Shown: positions 17,105 to 26,379 of the stretch, piece by piece
How positions within the stretch are numbered: the first letter of the stretch is position 1
Layout: every line of letters starts with the position of its first letter
DNA from: Mesorhizobium sp.
Lineage (GTDB): Bacteria > Pseudomonadota > Alphaproteobacteria > Rhizobiales > Rhizobiaceae
Assembly (NCBI GenBank): GCA_004020545.1
Contig: SAQE01000008.1
Location: forward strand, 87,243 to 151,242
Direction: 5' to 3'
DNA length: 64,000 nucleotides
Notes under the pieces: generated by a model
The model's database searches: none
Told to the model about the DNA's origin: nothing
Seen by the model: the letters and a program-made list of their open reading frames with translations, nothing else
Program-made: the position numbers and the translations under genes

Positions 17105-17995
17105 GTGCCGAACGGAATTCTGCTCGCCCTGATCGCCTATGCAAGCTACTCGTGCAGCGATGCCGTCATCAAGAGCCTGGGCGGGCAGTTCACGGTCTTC
17201 GAGATCGGCTTCTTCACGACCTTGTTTGCCGGCTGTTTCCTGTTCTTCACCCGCCCGGCCGGTGAGCGCTGGCGCGACTTCTGGCGCACCAGGCGGCCAT
17301 GGGCCGTGCAGGCCCGTGCCTGGGCAGGCATCGCGTCGGGCGTGCTCAGCGTCTATGCCTTCACCACCATTCCGCTGGCCGAAGTCTACGCCCTGATCTT
17401 CCTGGCGCCGCTGTTCGTGACCATCCTTTCCACCGTCATCTTGAAGGAGAAGGTCGGTCCCTGGCGATGGCTGGCCGTGGTCGCCGGCTTTGCCGGCGTC
17501 ATGCTGGTCGTCCGCCCTGGGTTTCGCGAGCTGCATCTAGGCCACCTCGCGGCCTTTGCCATCGCATTCCTCGCCGCCACCAGCGTCATCCTGATGCGCT
17601 CGCTGGCGCAGCAGGAAAAGCGTACGACGATGCTTGGCGTGCTGATCGGCTACGGCCTCGTCTTCAACGGCCTTGGCGCCGCGGCGACGTCGTTCACCGT
17701 GCCGGACGCCAAGCAACTGGTCTGGCTGGTCATGGCCGGGGCGTTCACCGCCTGCGGCCAGCTTCTGCAGCTTCTGGCGGCCAAATACGCGCCGGCCAAC
17801 CGGATCGCGCCGACGCATTATTCGCAGATCGTCTGGGCGGTGGTCCTCGGCTCGCTGTTCTTCCAGGAATATCCCGACATGCTGACGCTGGTCGGTCTTG
17901 CCGTTCTCGGCGCCTCCGGCCTTCTCACCATGGTGCGCGAAGAGGTGCGGCTGGGAACCGTGCGCTGGAACCCGTTCGCACGCACCAGGCTATAA
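17105..17995 (+). CDS. DMT (EamA) family transporter
   Basis: A 296-residue inner-membrane protein of the drug/metabolite transporter superfamily with ten predicted helices in two EamA repeats (about residues 5-135 and 150-282). Typical segments are LIAYASYSCSDAVIKSLGGQF and EVYALIFLAPLFVTILSTV. The substrate is unknown. The start is a GTG (17105) with a weak ribosome site. Confidence 0.85.
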   Translation: MPNGILLALIAYASYSCSDAVIKSLGGQFTVFEIGFFTTLFAGCFLFFTRPAGERWRDFWRTRRPWAVQARAWAGIASGVLSVYAFTTIPLAEVYALIFLAPLFVTILSTVILKEKVGPWRWLAVVAGFAGVMLVVRPGFRELHLGHLAAFAIAFLAATSVILMRSLAQQEKRTTMLGVLIGYGLVFNGLGAAATSFTVPDAKQLVWLVMAGAFTACGQLLQLLAAKYAPANRIAPTHYSQIVWAVVLGSLFFQEYPDMLTLVGLAVLGASGLLTMVREEVRLGTVRWNPFARTRL

Positions 17996-18035
17996 CCCGT
18001 TGCGCCCCGGCTGGGGCCGCTGATATGCGGGCGGC

Positions 18036-20609
18036 ATGAAGACAGGATCGCTGCCGGAACTCCCGGTATCCGCCGTGCTGCCGGCGCTTGGGCAGGCGCT
18101 CGCCGGGCGCAACAGTGCCGTGCTGGTGGCGCCCCCCGGCGCCGGCAAGACCACGCTGCTGCCGTTGGCGCTGCTCGACGCGCCTTGGCTCGGCGATGGC
18201 AGGATCGTGCTGTTGGAACCGCGCCGACTGGCCGCCCGTGCCGCTGCGCGCCGCATGGCCGAGCTGCTCGGCGAGGAGCCCGGCGGCACCGTCGGCTATG
18301 CCATGCGTATGGAAAACCGCACCTCGGCCCGGACGAAAATCCTTGTCGTCACCGAGGGCGTGCTCTCCCGCATGATCCTCGACGATCCGGAACTGCCCGG
18401 CGTTTCGGCGGTGATCTTCGACGAATTCCACGAGCGCTCGCTCGACGGCGATTTCGGCCTCGCGCTGGCGCTCGATGTCCAGGGTGCGTTGCGGCCCGAC
18501 CTGCGTCTGCTGGTCATGTCCGCCACGCTCGACGGCGCGCGCGTCGCAAAACTCCTGGCCGGGGCGCCGGTGATCGAAAGCGAGGGTCGCGCCTATCCGG
18601 TCGAGATCCGCTATGACGAGCGCCCGGCCGGCATGGCCGTCGAGGACGCGATGGCCAAGGCGGTCCGTTCCGCTCTCGCCACCGAGCAGGGCAGCGTGCT
18701 CGCTTTCCTGCCCGGACAGCGCGAGATCGAACGCACGGCCGAGCGGCTTCTGGGCAATGTCGCGGCCGACACCGATATCGTCCCGCTCTACGGTCAGCTC
18801 GACAACAGGGCGCAGGACGCCGCGATCAGGCCGGCCCCAACCGGTCGCCGCAAGGTGGTGCTGGCGACATCGATCGCGGAAACCTCGATCACCATCGACG
18901 GCGTGCGCGTCGTCATCGATTCCGGCCTGTCGCGCCTGCCGCGCTACGAGCCGGCAAGCGGCCTGACCCGGCTGGAGACGGTCCGCGTCAGCAAAGCCTC
19001 GGCCGATCAGCGTGCCGGCCGCGCCGGCCGCACCCAACCCGGCGTCGCCATCCGGCTGTGGCGCGCCGAACAGACGGCGGCGTTTCCCGCCTTCACGCCG
19101 CCGGAAATCCTCGAGGCCGACCTTTCCGGCCTGCTGCTCGACTGCGCCGCCTTCGGTGTCGCCGATCCGTCGGGCCTGTCCTTTCTAGACCCGCCGCCGG
19201 CGCCTGCGCTCAACGAGGCGAGGGTGCTGCTCAAGGCGCTGCACGCCATCGATGACGTTGGCCGGCTGACGGAGGCTGGCGCGGCGATGCGCAAATTGGC
19301 GCTGCCGGTGCGGCTGGCGCACATGGTGGCGGAAGCGGCGAAAGCCGGCCAGGCGCTCGAAGCGGCGACGCTTGCCGTGCTGCTCACCGAGCGCGGGCTG
19401 GGCGGCGACAGCGCCGACCTCGAGCGCCGGCTGATGCGCTTTCGCACCGAAAAATCGCCGCGCGCCAACGCCGCCCGGCAGCTTGCCGAGCGCCTGGCCA
19501 AACCCTCCCCCTCGAGGGGAGGGTCGGCGAGCGCGCTGAGCGACGCTCAGCGTGATCGACGGGGTGGGGTCGCCGGTCGCGTGCCCGAACCGACCCCACC
19601 CCGATCCGCTGCGCGGCTCGACCCTCCCCACAAGGGGGAGGGTAAGAGCGCCGGCGCTCTCCTCATCCATGCCTGGCCCGATCGTCTCGCCAGGGCCCGC
19701 GGCGAGCGCGGCCGCTTCGTGCTCGCCAATGGTTCGGGTGCGATGGTCGATGCCGCCGATCCGCTGGCCGGCGAGGTCTGGCTGGTCGTCGCGGACCTGC
19801 AGGGCAAGGCGCAGAACGCCCGCATCACAGCCGCCACGCCCGTCGACGAGGCCGACATCCGTGCCGCGCTTGCCGACCGCATCGAGACGCGGCGCGAGGC
19901 AAGCTTCGACCGCGAGCGGCGTGCGGTGCGCGTGCGCGAGACCGCTCGCCTTGGCGCCATCACGCTTTCCGAGCGCATGCTGCCGGCGCCTTCGGGCGCC
20001 GATGCGGATCGGGCCATCCTGGATGCCCTGCGCGAGCACGGCCTGTCGCTGCTCGACTGGGGCAAGGAGGCCGAGACGCTGCGCCAGCGGCTGGGCTGGC
20101 TCAATCGCGGCCTCGGCGCACCCTGGCCCGATGTCTCGGACCAGGCGCTGCTCGACCGCCTCGACGACTGGTTGCTGCCCTTCCTCGAAGGCAGTGCTTC
20201 CTTCGCGGCGATCAAGCCGGCGACGCTTGCGGCCGGTCTGATGTCGCTGGTCCCGCACGACCTGCAGCGCAAAGTGGAATCACTGGCGCCGACCCATTTC
20301 GATGCGCCCTCGGGCAGCCATGTTCCGATCCGCTATGATGGCGAATGGCCGGTGCTGTCGATCCGCGTGCAGGAATTGTTCGGGCTCGACCGCCATCCGG
20401 CGATCGCGGGCGGCACGGTGCCGCTGACGCTCGAGCTGTTGTCGCCGGCGCATCGCCCGATCCAGACGACGCGGGACCTGCCGGGCTTCTGGCGCGGCTC
20501 CTGGGCGGATGTGCGCACCGACATGCGCGGCCGCTATCCGAAACATGTCTGGCCGGAAAACCCGCTGCTGGCGGCCGCCACCAGCCGTGCCAAGCCGCAC
20601 GGGACCTGA
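18036..20609 (+). CDS. hrpB: ATP-dependent helicase HrpB with an in-frame repeat insertion
   Basis: An 857-residue DEAH-type helicase. It has Walker A (APPGAGKTT), the DEAH-box variant DEFHERS, motif III (VMSATLDGARVAKLL) and motif VI (SADQRAGRAGRTQPG). The HA2 region and the HrpB C-terminal domain follow (ending WPENPLLAAATSRAKPHGT). Residues about 489-536 are encoded by a GC-rich palindromic repeat (19502-19643) that keeps the frame, making the protein about 40 residues longer than the usual 820. The insert is proline/glycine/arginine-rich and lies in a linker before the C-terminal domain, so activity may be retained. The enzyme is a putative RNA helicase whose substrate is unknown. Confidence 0.92.
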   Translation: MKTGSLPELPVSAVLPALGQALAGRNSAVLVAPPGAGKTTLLPLALLDAPWLGDGRIVLLEPRRLAARAAARRMAELLGEEPGGTVGYAMRMENRTSARTKILVVTEGVLSRMILDDPELPGVSAVIFDEFHERSLDGDFGLALALDVQGALRPDLRLLVMSATLDGARVAKLLAGAPVIESEGRAYPVEIRYDERPAGMAVEDAMAKAVRSALATEQGSVLAFLPGQREIERTAERLLGNVAADTDIVPLYGQLDNRAQDAAIRPAPTGRRKVVLATSIAETSITIDGVRVVIDSGLSRLPRYEPASGLTRLETVRVSKASADQRAGRAGRTQPGVAIRLWRAEQTAAFPAFTPPEILEADLSGLLLDCAAFGVADPSGLSFLDPPPAPALNEARVLLKALHAIDDVGRLTEAGAAMRKLALPVRLAHMVAEAAKAGQALEAATLAVLLTERGLGGDSADLERRLMRFRTEKSPRANAARQLAERLAKPSPSRGGSASALSDAQRDRRGGVAGRVPEPTPPRSAARLDPPHKGEGKSAGALLIHAWPDRLARARGERGRFVLANGSGAMVDAADPLAGEVWLVVADLQGKAQNARITAATPVDEADIRAALADRIETRREASFDRERRAVRVRETARLGAITLSERMLPAPSGADADRAILDALREHGLSLLDWGKEAETLRQRLGWLNRGLGAPWPDVSDQALLDRLDDWLLPFLEGSASFAAIKPATLAAGLMSLVPHDLQRKVESLAPTHFDAPSGSHVPIRYDGEWPVLSIRVQELFGLDRHPAIAGGTVPLTLELLSPAHRPIQTTRDLPGFWRGSWADVRTDMRGRYPKHVWPENPLLAAATSRAKPHGT
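19502..19643. repeat. Palindromic repeat element inserted inside hrpB
   Basis: A 142-bp element with matching ends ACCCTCCCC (19502) and GGGGGAGGGT (ending 19643). Each half also contains its own CCTCCCC/GGGGAGG hairpin, and the inner arms GGGGTGGGGTC / GACCCCACCCC pair across the centre. Reverse-complementing the right half reproduces most of the left half. Such elements normally sit between genes; this one is translated. Confidence 0.85.
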
Positions 20610-20656
20610 CCTTGGGCAGAAGCTTTGGCGAGCCTCGCGTGATCGGACGGCGTACG

Positions 20657-20892
20657 TTGGCGATTGGCGCGAACGCCCATCACTTCGTCATCCACGGGCG
20701 GAGCAAGGAGCGAAGCGACGCGCGTAGACCCGAGGATCCATTCCGTGACTTCCAAGCGTTGCGACGGTTCAGAATTCTGCTCCGCTGCATTCTATGGTCA
20801 AGGTAACGGAATGGATCCTCGGGTCTGCGCTCCGCTTCGCGTCGCTCCGCCCGTGGATGACGAAATCGCGAGGGGTCTCGGCCAATCACCAA
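20657..20892. repeat. Large inverted repeat element between hrpB and actS
   Basis: The outer arms TTGGCGATTGGC (20657-20668) and GCCAATCACCAA (20881-20892) match with one mismatch. The inner arms TTCGTCATCCACGGGCG (20684-20700) and CGCCCGTGGATGACGAA (20848-20864) are perfect 17-bp complements. Further pairing continues inward (ACCCGAGGATCCATTCCGT against ACGGAATGGATCCTCGGGT). The element fills most of the 385-nt gap and has no gene of its own. Confidence 0.85.
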
Positions 20893-20979
20893 GCGCTCAC
20901 AATGGTGAACCGAAACACCGGCTGCTGCCGACCAGTCAAGTCCCCCTTACAGCGCTACTAGCGCTTACCCTCCTGCGGC

Positions 20980-20985
20980 TATAAT
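20980..20985 (+). promoter_or_regulatory. Candidate -10 element of actS
   Basis: A perfect TATAAT lies 9 nt before the actS ATG. No good -35 is seen 16-18 nt upstream. If used, transcription would start at or next to the start codon, giving a nearly leaderless message. Confidence 0.35.
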
Positions 20986-20994
20986 CGTAAGTCG

Positions 20995-22320
20995 ATGATC
21001 AACATTCTGCGCGCGCCCGATTCCCAGCAGAGCCAGCGGCTGCGGCTCAACACGCTGATCCGTCTGCGCTGGCTCGCCATCGTCGGCCAGAGCATCGCGG
21101 TGCTCGTCGTCGCCTATGGGCTGAAATTTCCGCTGCCGGTCTCGATGTGCTTCGCGCTCATCGCCTGCTCGGCCTGGATGAACCTCTGGCTGACCTTCCG
21201 CTATCCGGCGGCGCACCGGCTGGGTCCGCTGGCGGCCTTCGCCATCCTGACTTTCGACAGCCTGCAGCTCGCCGGGCTGCTCTACATGACCGGCGGCCTG
21301 ACCAATCCGTTCTCGGTCCTGCTCTCTGTGCCGGTGGTCATCTCCGCCGCGTCGCTGCCGCTACGCTTTACGGCGACGCTCGGCGTGCTGGTCATCGTGG
21401 CGGCAACGCTGCTGGTGTTCTTCCATCTGCCGCTGCCCTGGTACGAGAATGCGCCGCTGCCGATGCCGTTCATTTATGTCGCCGGCATGTGGATGGCCGT
21501 GTTCGCCTCGATCGCCTTCACCGCCATCTACGCTTTCCGCGTCGCGGCGGAGGCGCGCCTGCTCGCCAATGCGCTTGCCGCCACCGAGCTGGTGCTGCAG
21601 CGCGAGCAGCATCTGTCCGCGCTGGACGGGCTGGCGGCGGCCGCCGCGCACGAGCTCGGCACGCCTCTGGCCACCATCACGGTCGTCGCCAAGGAGATGG
21701 AAAAGGCGCTCGGCAAGGATCCGAAATTCGGCGAGGACGTGAAGCTGCTGCGCTCGCAGAGCGAGCGTTGCCGCGAGATCCTGAAGCGGCTGACCAGCTT
21801 ATCCTCGGAAGGCGAGGCGCACCTGTCGCGCCTGCCGCTGACCTCGCTGGTCGAGGAGGTGACGGCGCCGCACCGCGATTTCGGCATCTCGATCCGGCTG
21901 CGTCCCGGCGAGCGCATCGGCCCGGAGCCGGTCGGGCAGCGCAGCCCCGGCGTCATCTACGGGCTCGGCAACCTGGTCGAGAACGCCGTCGACTTCGCCA
22001 AGAAGACCGTCACCATCAGCTGGAACTGGGACAGCGAGGAGGTCTCCTTCGCCATCACCGACGACGGACCGGGCTTCCCGCCGGAGATCATCGACCGCAT
22101 CGGCGAGCCCTATATGTCGACACGCCAGGGGACCGAGGCCGGCGGCGGCCTTGGCCTCGGGCTGTTCATCGCCAAGACCTTGCTCGAGCGCTCCGGCGCG
22201 ACGCTCGACTTCCGCAATTCCAGCGGGCTCGGCGAGGGCGCGGTGGTGCAGGTCACCTGGCCGCGCGCCGTCTTCCTCAATCCCGAGCAACTGTCCGGGA
22301 CCATGTTCGACAACGCCTGA
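20995..22320 (+). CDS. actS: Redox sensor histidine kinase ActS (RegB/PrrB family)
   Basis: A 441-residue membrane histidine kinase. Six membrane helices (about residues 25-180) contain the quinone-sensing motif GGLTNPFS (residues 100-107) of RegB. The H-box is AAAAHELGTPLATI (His219). Cys259 in SERCREILKRL is the redox-active cysteine position of RegB. The ATP-binding region has NLVENAVDFA, DDGPGF and GGGLGLGLFIAKTL. It phosphorylates ActR, encoded 205 nt downstream, and in related bacteria controls redox, acid and respiratory genes. ATG 20995 is the first in-frame start and no strong ribosome site is visible. Confidence 0.93.
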   Translation: MINILRAPDSQQSQRLRLNTLIRLRWLAIVGQSIAVLVVAYGLKFPLPVSMCFALIACSAWMNLWLTFRYPAAHRLGPLAAFAILTFDSLQLAGLLYMTGGLTNPFSVLLSVPVVISAASLPLRFTATLGVLVIVAATLLVFFHLPLPWYENAPLPMPFIYVAGMWMAVFASIAFTAIYAFRVAAEARLLANALAATELVLQREQHLSALDGLAAAAAHELGTPLATITVVAKEMEKALGKDPKFGEDVKLLRSQSERCREILKRLTSLSSEGEAHLSRLPLTSLVEEVTAPHRDFGISIRLRPGERIGPEPVGQRSPGVIYGLGNLVENAVDFAKKTVTISWNWDSEEVSFAITDDGPGFPPEIIDRIGEPYMSTRQGTEAGGGLGLGLFIAKTLLERSGATLDFRNSSGLGEGAVVQVTWPRAVFLNPEQLSGTMFDNA

Positions 22321-22414
22321 GCCTTGCGTTTTCCGCATGGCAGCTTTGTTGCCGGCTGTAAAAATTGGACAATGCTGTTGCGGAATTGTATCTGCGTAAA
22401 AGTAAGGCAACTCG

Positions 22415-22439
22415 CCCAAAACCGTGCAGCGGTTTTGGG
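22415..22439. repeat. Short rhizobial-type palindrome, copy 2
   Basis: A perfect 10-bp stem, CCCAAAACCG (22415-22424) and CGGTTTTGGG (22430-22439), with loop TGCAG, lies between actS and actR. It shares the AAAA-n-TGCA-n-TTTT core with the copies at 5379 and 31955. It could attenuate actS read-through, but there is no U-run. Confidence 0.75.
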
Positions 22440-22524
22440 AAATGCCCCGAGACAAGGACTGAATGCGCGTTCGCCAGAATCCGTTTCGACGCGAGGCGCT
22501 TTAAGTCGTTAGGATGCTGATGAA

Positions 22525-23088
22525 ATGAGCGCAGACGAAGCCACTGGCGCAATGGTTGAGGGCGAGGACACCTCGCTGCTGATCGTCGACGACGACAAGC
22601 CGTTCCTCACCCGGCTTGCCCGCGCCATGGAAACCAGGGGCTTCGCGGTCGAGACGGCGGAGAGCGTGGAGGAGGCCGTCGCCAAGGCGCGCGCCCATCC
22701 GCCGGCCTACGCGGTGGTCGATATGCGCCTCGGCGACGGCAACGGTCTCGACGTGGTCGCCGCCATCCGCGAGAAGCGCGACGATTCCCGCACCATCATC
22801 CTGACCGGCTATGGCAACATCGCCACCGCGGTGACGGCGGTGAAGCTCGGCGCCGTCGACTATCTGTCGAAGCCGGCCGACGCCGACGACGTCTTCGCCG
22901 CGCTCACCCGCACCGCCGGCGAGCGCGCGGCGCCGCCCGAAAACCCGATGTCGGCCGACCGCGTGCGCTGGGAACACATCCAGCGCGTCTACGAAATGTG
23001 CGACCGCAACGTTTCCGAGACCGCGCGCCGGCTCAACATGCATCGCCGCACCTTGCAGCGCATCCTCGCCAAGCGCGCGCCGCGCTGA
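22525..23088 (+). CDS. actR: Response regulator ActR (RegA/PrrA family)
   Basis: A 187-residue regulator. The receiver domain (about 15-125) has DDD near residues 22-24, the phospho-acceptor Asp66 in AVVDMRLGDGNGLDV, and the conserved Lys in YLSKPADADD. A short proline-containing linker leads to a Fis-type HTH (about 145-187: VYEMCDRNVSETARRLNMHR, then TLQRILAKRAPR). Size and tail match RegA/ActR. It is the cognate partner of ActS. Confidence 0.93.
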   Translation: MSADEATGAMVEGEDTSLLIVDDDKPFLTRLARAMETRGFAVETAESVEEAVAKARAHPPAYAVVDMRLGDGNGLDVVAAIREKRDDSRTIILTGYGNIATAVTAVKLGAVDYLSKPADADDVFAALTRTAGERAAPPENPMSADRVRWEHIQRVYEMCDRNVSETARRLNMHRRTLQRILAKRAPR

Positions 23089-23166
23089 CCCACTTGCGTC
23101 GCCAAAGACGCTTACGCATCATCCGACAACAGGATTCCGGCCCGTTGGCCGTGTTACGGAGGCGAT

Positions 23167-24357
23167 ATGCGCGACGAGCGGCCGAAATCGATCCTTCGCG
23201 AGTTCCTCGACGGCGAGGCGTCCGGCGGCATCATCCTGATGGCGGCAGCGGCGCTGGCCTTGATCGTCGCCAACTCGCCGCTCGCCGAAACCTATTTCAC
23301 CGTCCTCCACGGCTATCTCGGACCGCTCAGCGTCTCGCACTGGATCAATGACGGGCTGATGGCGGTGTTCTTCCTGCTGGTCGGGCTGGAGATCAAGCGC
23401 GAGATGCTGGACGGCCAGCTCTCGACCTGGCCCCGCCGCGTGCTGCCCGGCATCGCCGCCGCCGGCGGCATGCTGGTTCCGGCGCTGGTCTATGTCTTGA
23501 TCAACCGCGACAATCAGGCGGCACTGTCCGGTTGGGCGATCCCGACCGCCACCGACATCGCCTTCGCGCTGGGAGTCTTGTCGCTGCTCGGCAGCCGCGT
23601 GCCGGCCTCGCTGAAAGTGTTCCTCACCGCCTTGGCCATCATCGATGACCTCGGCGCCGTCATCATCATCGCCCTGTTCTACACCAGCGGCCTGTCGCTC
23701 GCCTATCTGGCGGCTGCTTTCGCGGTCATCGCGATGCTCGTCGTGCTCAACCGCATGCGGGTGATGAACCTGTTGCCGTATCTCGTGATCGGCGCGGTGC
23801 TGTGGGTGCTGGTGCTGAAATCGGGCGTGCATGCCACGCTTGCCGGCGTGGCGCTGGCGCTCACCGTTCCGCTCGAGCGCTCGCCCGGCATCGGCCACGA
23901 TGTCGAGCATTCGCCGCTGCACCGGCTGGAACATGGCCTGCACAAGCTCGTGCCCTTCATCGTCATCCCGATCTTCGGCTTCGCCAATGCCGGCGTCCCG
24001 CTCGGCGGCCTGAGCTTCGCCGCTCTGGTCGAGCCGCTGACGCTGGGCGTCGCCGCCGGCCTCGTGCTCGGCAAGCTGGTCGGCGTCTTCGGCTCCTCGG
24101 CCATCGCCATCCGGCTCGGCCTCGCCGACCTGCCGGTCAATGCCGGCTGGCTGCACATGCTTGGCATTTCGCTTCTGTGCGGCATCGGCTTCACCATGAG
24201 CCTGTTCATCGGCCTGCTCGCCTTCGCCGGTGACACAGCGCTTCAGGACGCGGTGAAGGTCGGCATACTCGGCGGCTCTCTGATTGCCGCGCTGCTCGGC
24301 GCGGCGGTGCTGCTCATGGCGCCGCCGGCGGGCGGGGCGGAAGAAGATCTGGGCTAG
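23167..24357 (+). CDS. nhaA: Na+/H+ antiporter NhaA
   Basis: A 396-residue inner-membrane antiporter. NhaA motifs are [53 protein letters not shown] (the paired transport aspartates) and [18 protein letters not shown] near the C-terminus. The length is usual. It exports sodium in exchange for protons. It stands alone after actR and is not in an obvious operon. Confidence 0.95.
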   Translation: MRDERPKSILREFLDGEASGGIILMAAAALALIVANSPLAETYFTVLHGYLGPLSVSHWINDGLMAVFFLLVGLEIKREMLDGQLSTWPRRVLPGIAAAGGMLVPALVYVLINRDNQAALSGWAIPTATDIAFALGVLSLLGSRVPASLKVFLTALAIIDDLGAVIIIALFYTSGLSLAYLAAAFAVIAMLVVLNRMRVMNLLPYLVIGAVLWVLVLKSGVHATLAGVALALTVPLERSPGIGHDVEHSPLHRLEHGLHKLVPFIVIPIFGFANAGVPLGGLSFAALVEPLTLGVAAGLVLGKLVGVFGSSAIAIRLGLADLPVNAGWLHMLGISLLCGIGFTMSLFIGLLAFAGDTALQDAVKVGILGGSLIAALLGAAVLLMAPPAGGAEEDLG

Positions 24358-24363
24358 AACCTC

Positions 24364-25410
24364 TCAGGGCGCGATAGGCTCCGGCGGCAGGCCAAAGGCC
24401 GCGAACAAAGTGGGGCCGAGTGGCGGCACATAGATCGTCAGCGAGGCGATTTTACCGTCGGCGGGTTCCATTACATGCAGCGAATGGGGTCGCCAGACGA
24501 AATCCTGACGCCCGAGCGCGTAAACGCCCACTGCCGGCTGGGCGTTGGCGCCGATGGCCACCGCTCGATAGCCGGCGAAATTGCCCCAGACGCTCCCCAG
24601 GAAGGCGCTGATTGCCGGGCGTCCGCGGTACCATTCCTGCCATGGCGGCATGTGGTAGATGGCGTCGTCGCGCAGCAGCTCGACGAGTCCGTCCAGATTG
24701 TCGGCCTGCCAGGCCTGCATATAGCGTTCGAGCAGCAGGCCTTCGTCCGGACTGGGCAGTAATCGCTGCAGTGGGCGCCCCTGGGGGTAGCGCCCACCAA
24801 GCGTCGCGCGGGCCCGCTGCAAGGCGCTGTTGATCGAGGCGGTGGTTCCGCCAAGCAAATGCGCAGTCTCGATGGAAGACCATCCGAGCACATCGCAAAG
24901 CAGCAGGACGGCGCGCTGCCGCGGCGGCAACAGCTGGATCGCCGCGACGAAGGCGAGCCGCACGGCCTCGCGGGCCTCGTAACGCGCTTCCGGACCGGGC
25001 CGGTCGTCGGCAATGTCAGGCAGTTCCGCGTCCGGATATGGCTCCAGCCAAGCAAACTCGGTGGCCGGTCCGCCGGTCGCTCTTCCTTCGGAGGGTGGCC
25101 GCTCGGGTTGCTCGATAATGCGCCGCGCCGACGACCGTGCTTTGATGGCATTGAGGCAGCTGTTGGTGGCGATGCTGTAGAGCCATCCGCGCACCGAGCC
25201 GCGTCCGTCGAATTGCGACCGCCCGCGCCAGGCTTTGAGGAACGTCTCCTGGACGAGATCGTCCGCCTCGTTGAGCGAACCCATCATACGGTAACAATGG
25301 AGCTTGAGCTCGCGGCGGTGGGCGACGCTCAGTCGCTCGAAGGCCAGCTGGTCGAGGACCGGCTGGCCTGACCGGCCCAAAGGCTCGATAGGGCCGGGAG
25401 CGTCAGTCAT
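24364..25410 (-). CDS. ECF sigma factor with C-terminal SnoaL-like domain
   Basis: A 348-residue sigma factor of the SigG/SigX5-like ECF type. Region 2 is ELKLHCYRMMGSLNEADDLV followed by QETFLKAWRG and GWLYSIATNSCLNAIKAR; the group-typical FAWLEPYPD follows. Region 4 is LPPRQRAVLLLCDVLGWSS, IETAHLLGGTTASINSALQR. Residues about 230-348 form a SnoaL/NTF2-like domain that in related factors modulates activity in cis. It lies 43 nt after the SDR gene in the same direction, a common pairing for such factors. No anti-sigma gene is seen. Confidence 0.88.
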   Translation of the reverse strand: MTDAPGPIEPLGRSGQPVLDQLAFERLSVAHRRELKLHCYRMMGSLNEADDLVQETFLKAWRGRSQFDGRGSVRGWLYSIATNSCLNAIKARSSARRIIEQPERPPSEGRATGGPATEFAWLEPYPDAELPDIADDRPGPEARYEAREAVRLAFVAAIQLLPPRQRAVLLLCDVLGWSSIETAHLLGGTTASINSALQRARATLGGRYPQGRPLQRLLPSPDEGLLLERYMQAWQADNLDGLVELLRDDAIYHMPPWQEWYRGRPAISAFLGSVWGNFAGYRAVAIGANAQPAVGVYALGRQDFVWRPHSLHVMEPADGKIASLTIYVPPLGPTLFAAFGLPPEPIAP

Positions 25411-25453
25411 GGGAAGCCCGGTGAGTTGAATTGCGCCGGCATCCTGCGCCGCC

Positions 25454-26200
25454 TCATGCCGCCGCCGCAAGGCCGCTGCCGCTCACGGTGAAGGAACTGC
25501 CCTGCGGCTTGCCCGTCGCGAGTTGCACCACCGCCCGTCCGACATCGTCCGGCGTCTGCATGTCGCTCATGCTGGCCAGGAAATCGGCCGGGCGGATGCC
25601 CATATAGGCGGCGATGCTGTCGATGCCGCGATCGCCGACCCCGGTGCCTGGCATGATGCGGGCCGGCGAAAGCGCCATGAAGCGCAGGCCGAGGCCGAGC
25701 CGGTCCGATTCCTTTTGGCAATGACCGGCCAAAAATATCTGCATGCGCTTGGCGCCGGCATAGCCGCCGGAATTCGGCGGTCCGCCGCTGATGGCGGCGC
25801 CGCTGGCGATCAGCAGCACCCGGCTGCCCTCTTTGAGCCGACCCTTGAGGGCTTCCCGACAGAACAGGAACGACGCCTTGACATCCATTTCCCAGTTCGC
25901 CGAGAAGACCTCCCAGCTTTGCTCCTGTATCGGCGCGGCAGGGGCCAGCGCGCCCGCGCAGACCACCAGCACATCGGGAGCCAGCGTTTTGAAAACCGCC
26001 TGCGGCGCGGCTTCCGCCGTCGCGTCCATGCTGAGGGTCTTCAAGCCAGGGCGTTCCCAGGCGAGTTGCTTCAGGTCGGCGGCGCCACGGGCTACGGCCA
26101 GCACGGTCGCTCCCTCGCCAAGCGCGGCTGCGACGATCGAGCGGCCAACGCCCCGGCTGCCTCCGACGACGACGACGTTCTGATTTTGCAACGATTTCAT
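25454..26200 (-). CDS. SDR family oxidoreductase
   Basis: A 248-residue short-chain dehydrogenase/reductase. The nucleotide-binding motif is VVVGGSRGVGRSIVAAAL (a GxxxGxG variant). VVCAGALA replaces the NNAG motif. LLIASGAAISGG carries the active-site Ser region and YAGAKRMQIFL the Tyr-x-x-x-Lys pair. The substrate is unknown. It is co-directional with, and probably co-transcribed with, the ECF sigma gene downstream. Confidence 0.88.
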   Translation of the reverse strand: MKSLQNQNVVVVGGSRGVGRSIVAAALGEGATVLAVARGAADLKQLAWERPGLKTLSMDATAEAAPQAVFKTLAPDVLVVCAGALAPAAPIQEQSWEVFSANWEMDVKASFLFCREALKGRLKEGSRVLLIASGAAISGGPPNSGGYAGAKRMQIFLAGHCQKESDRLGLGLRFMALSPARIMPGTGVGDRGIDSIAAYMGIRPADFLASMSDMQTPDDVGRAVVQLATGKPQGSSFTVSGSGLAAAA

Positions 26201-26379
26201 ACTTCACCTCTTTTCCAGGCCGCCGGCCATCCGGACGCGCCTGTTGGTGAAGACAATCGGGATCAGCGGAAATCATCGGTGCGGAACGAAAATTCTTGCC
26301 GGCATCATGCAGCGGCCAACTCGAGCCCGGCCTAATGCGGGACGTCGGCGACAACGCGCTCACGCTCCGGAGCGAAAAT

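Noticed and set aside
20664-20984. Open frame of 106 codons between hrpB and actS
   Set aside because: It lies in the inverted repeat element and reads the same palindrome twice; no protein-like composition.
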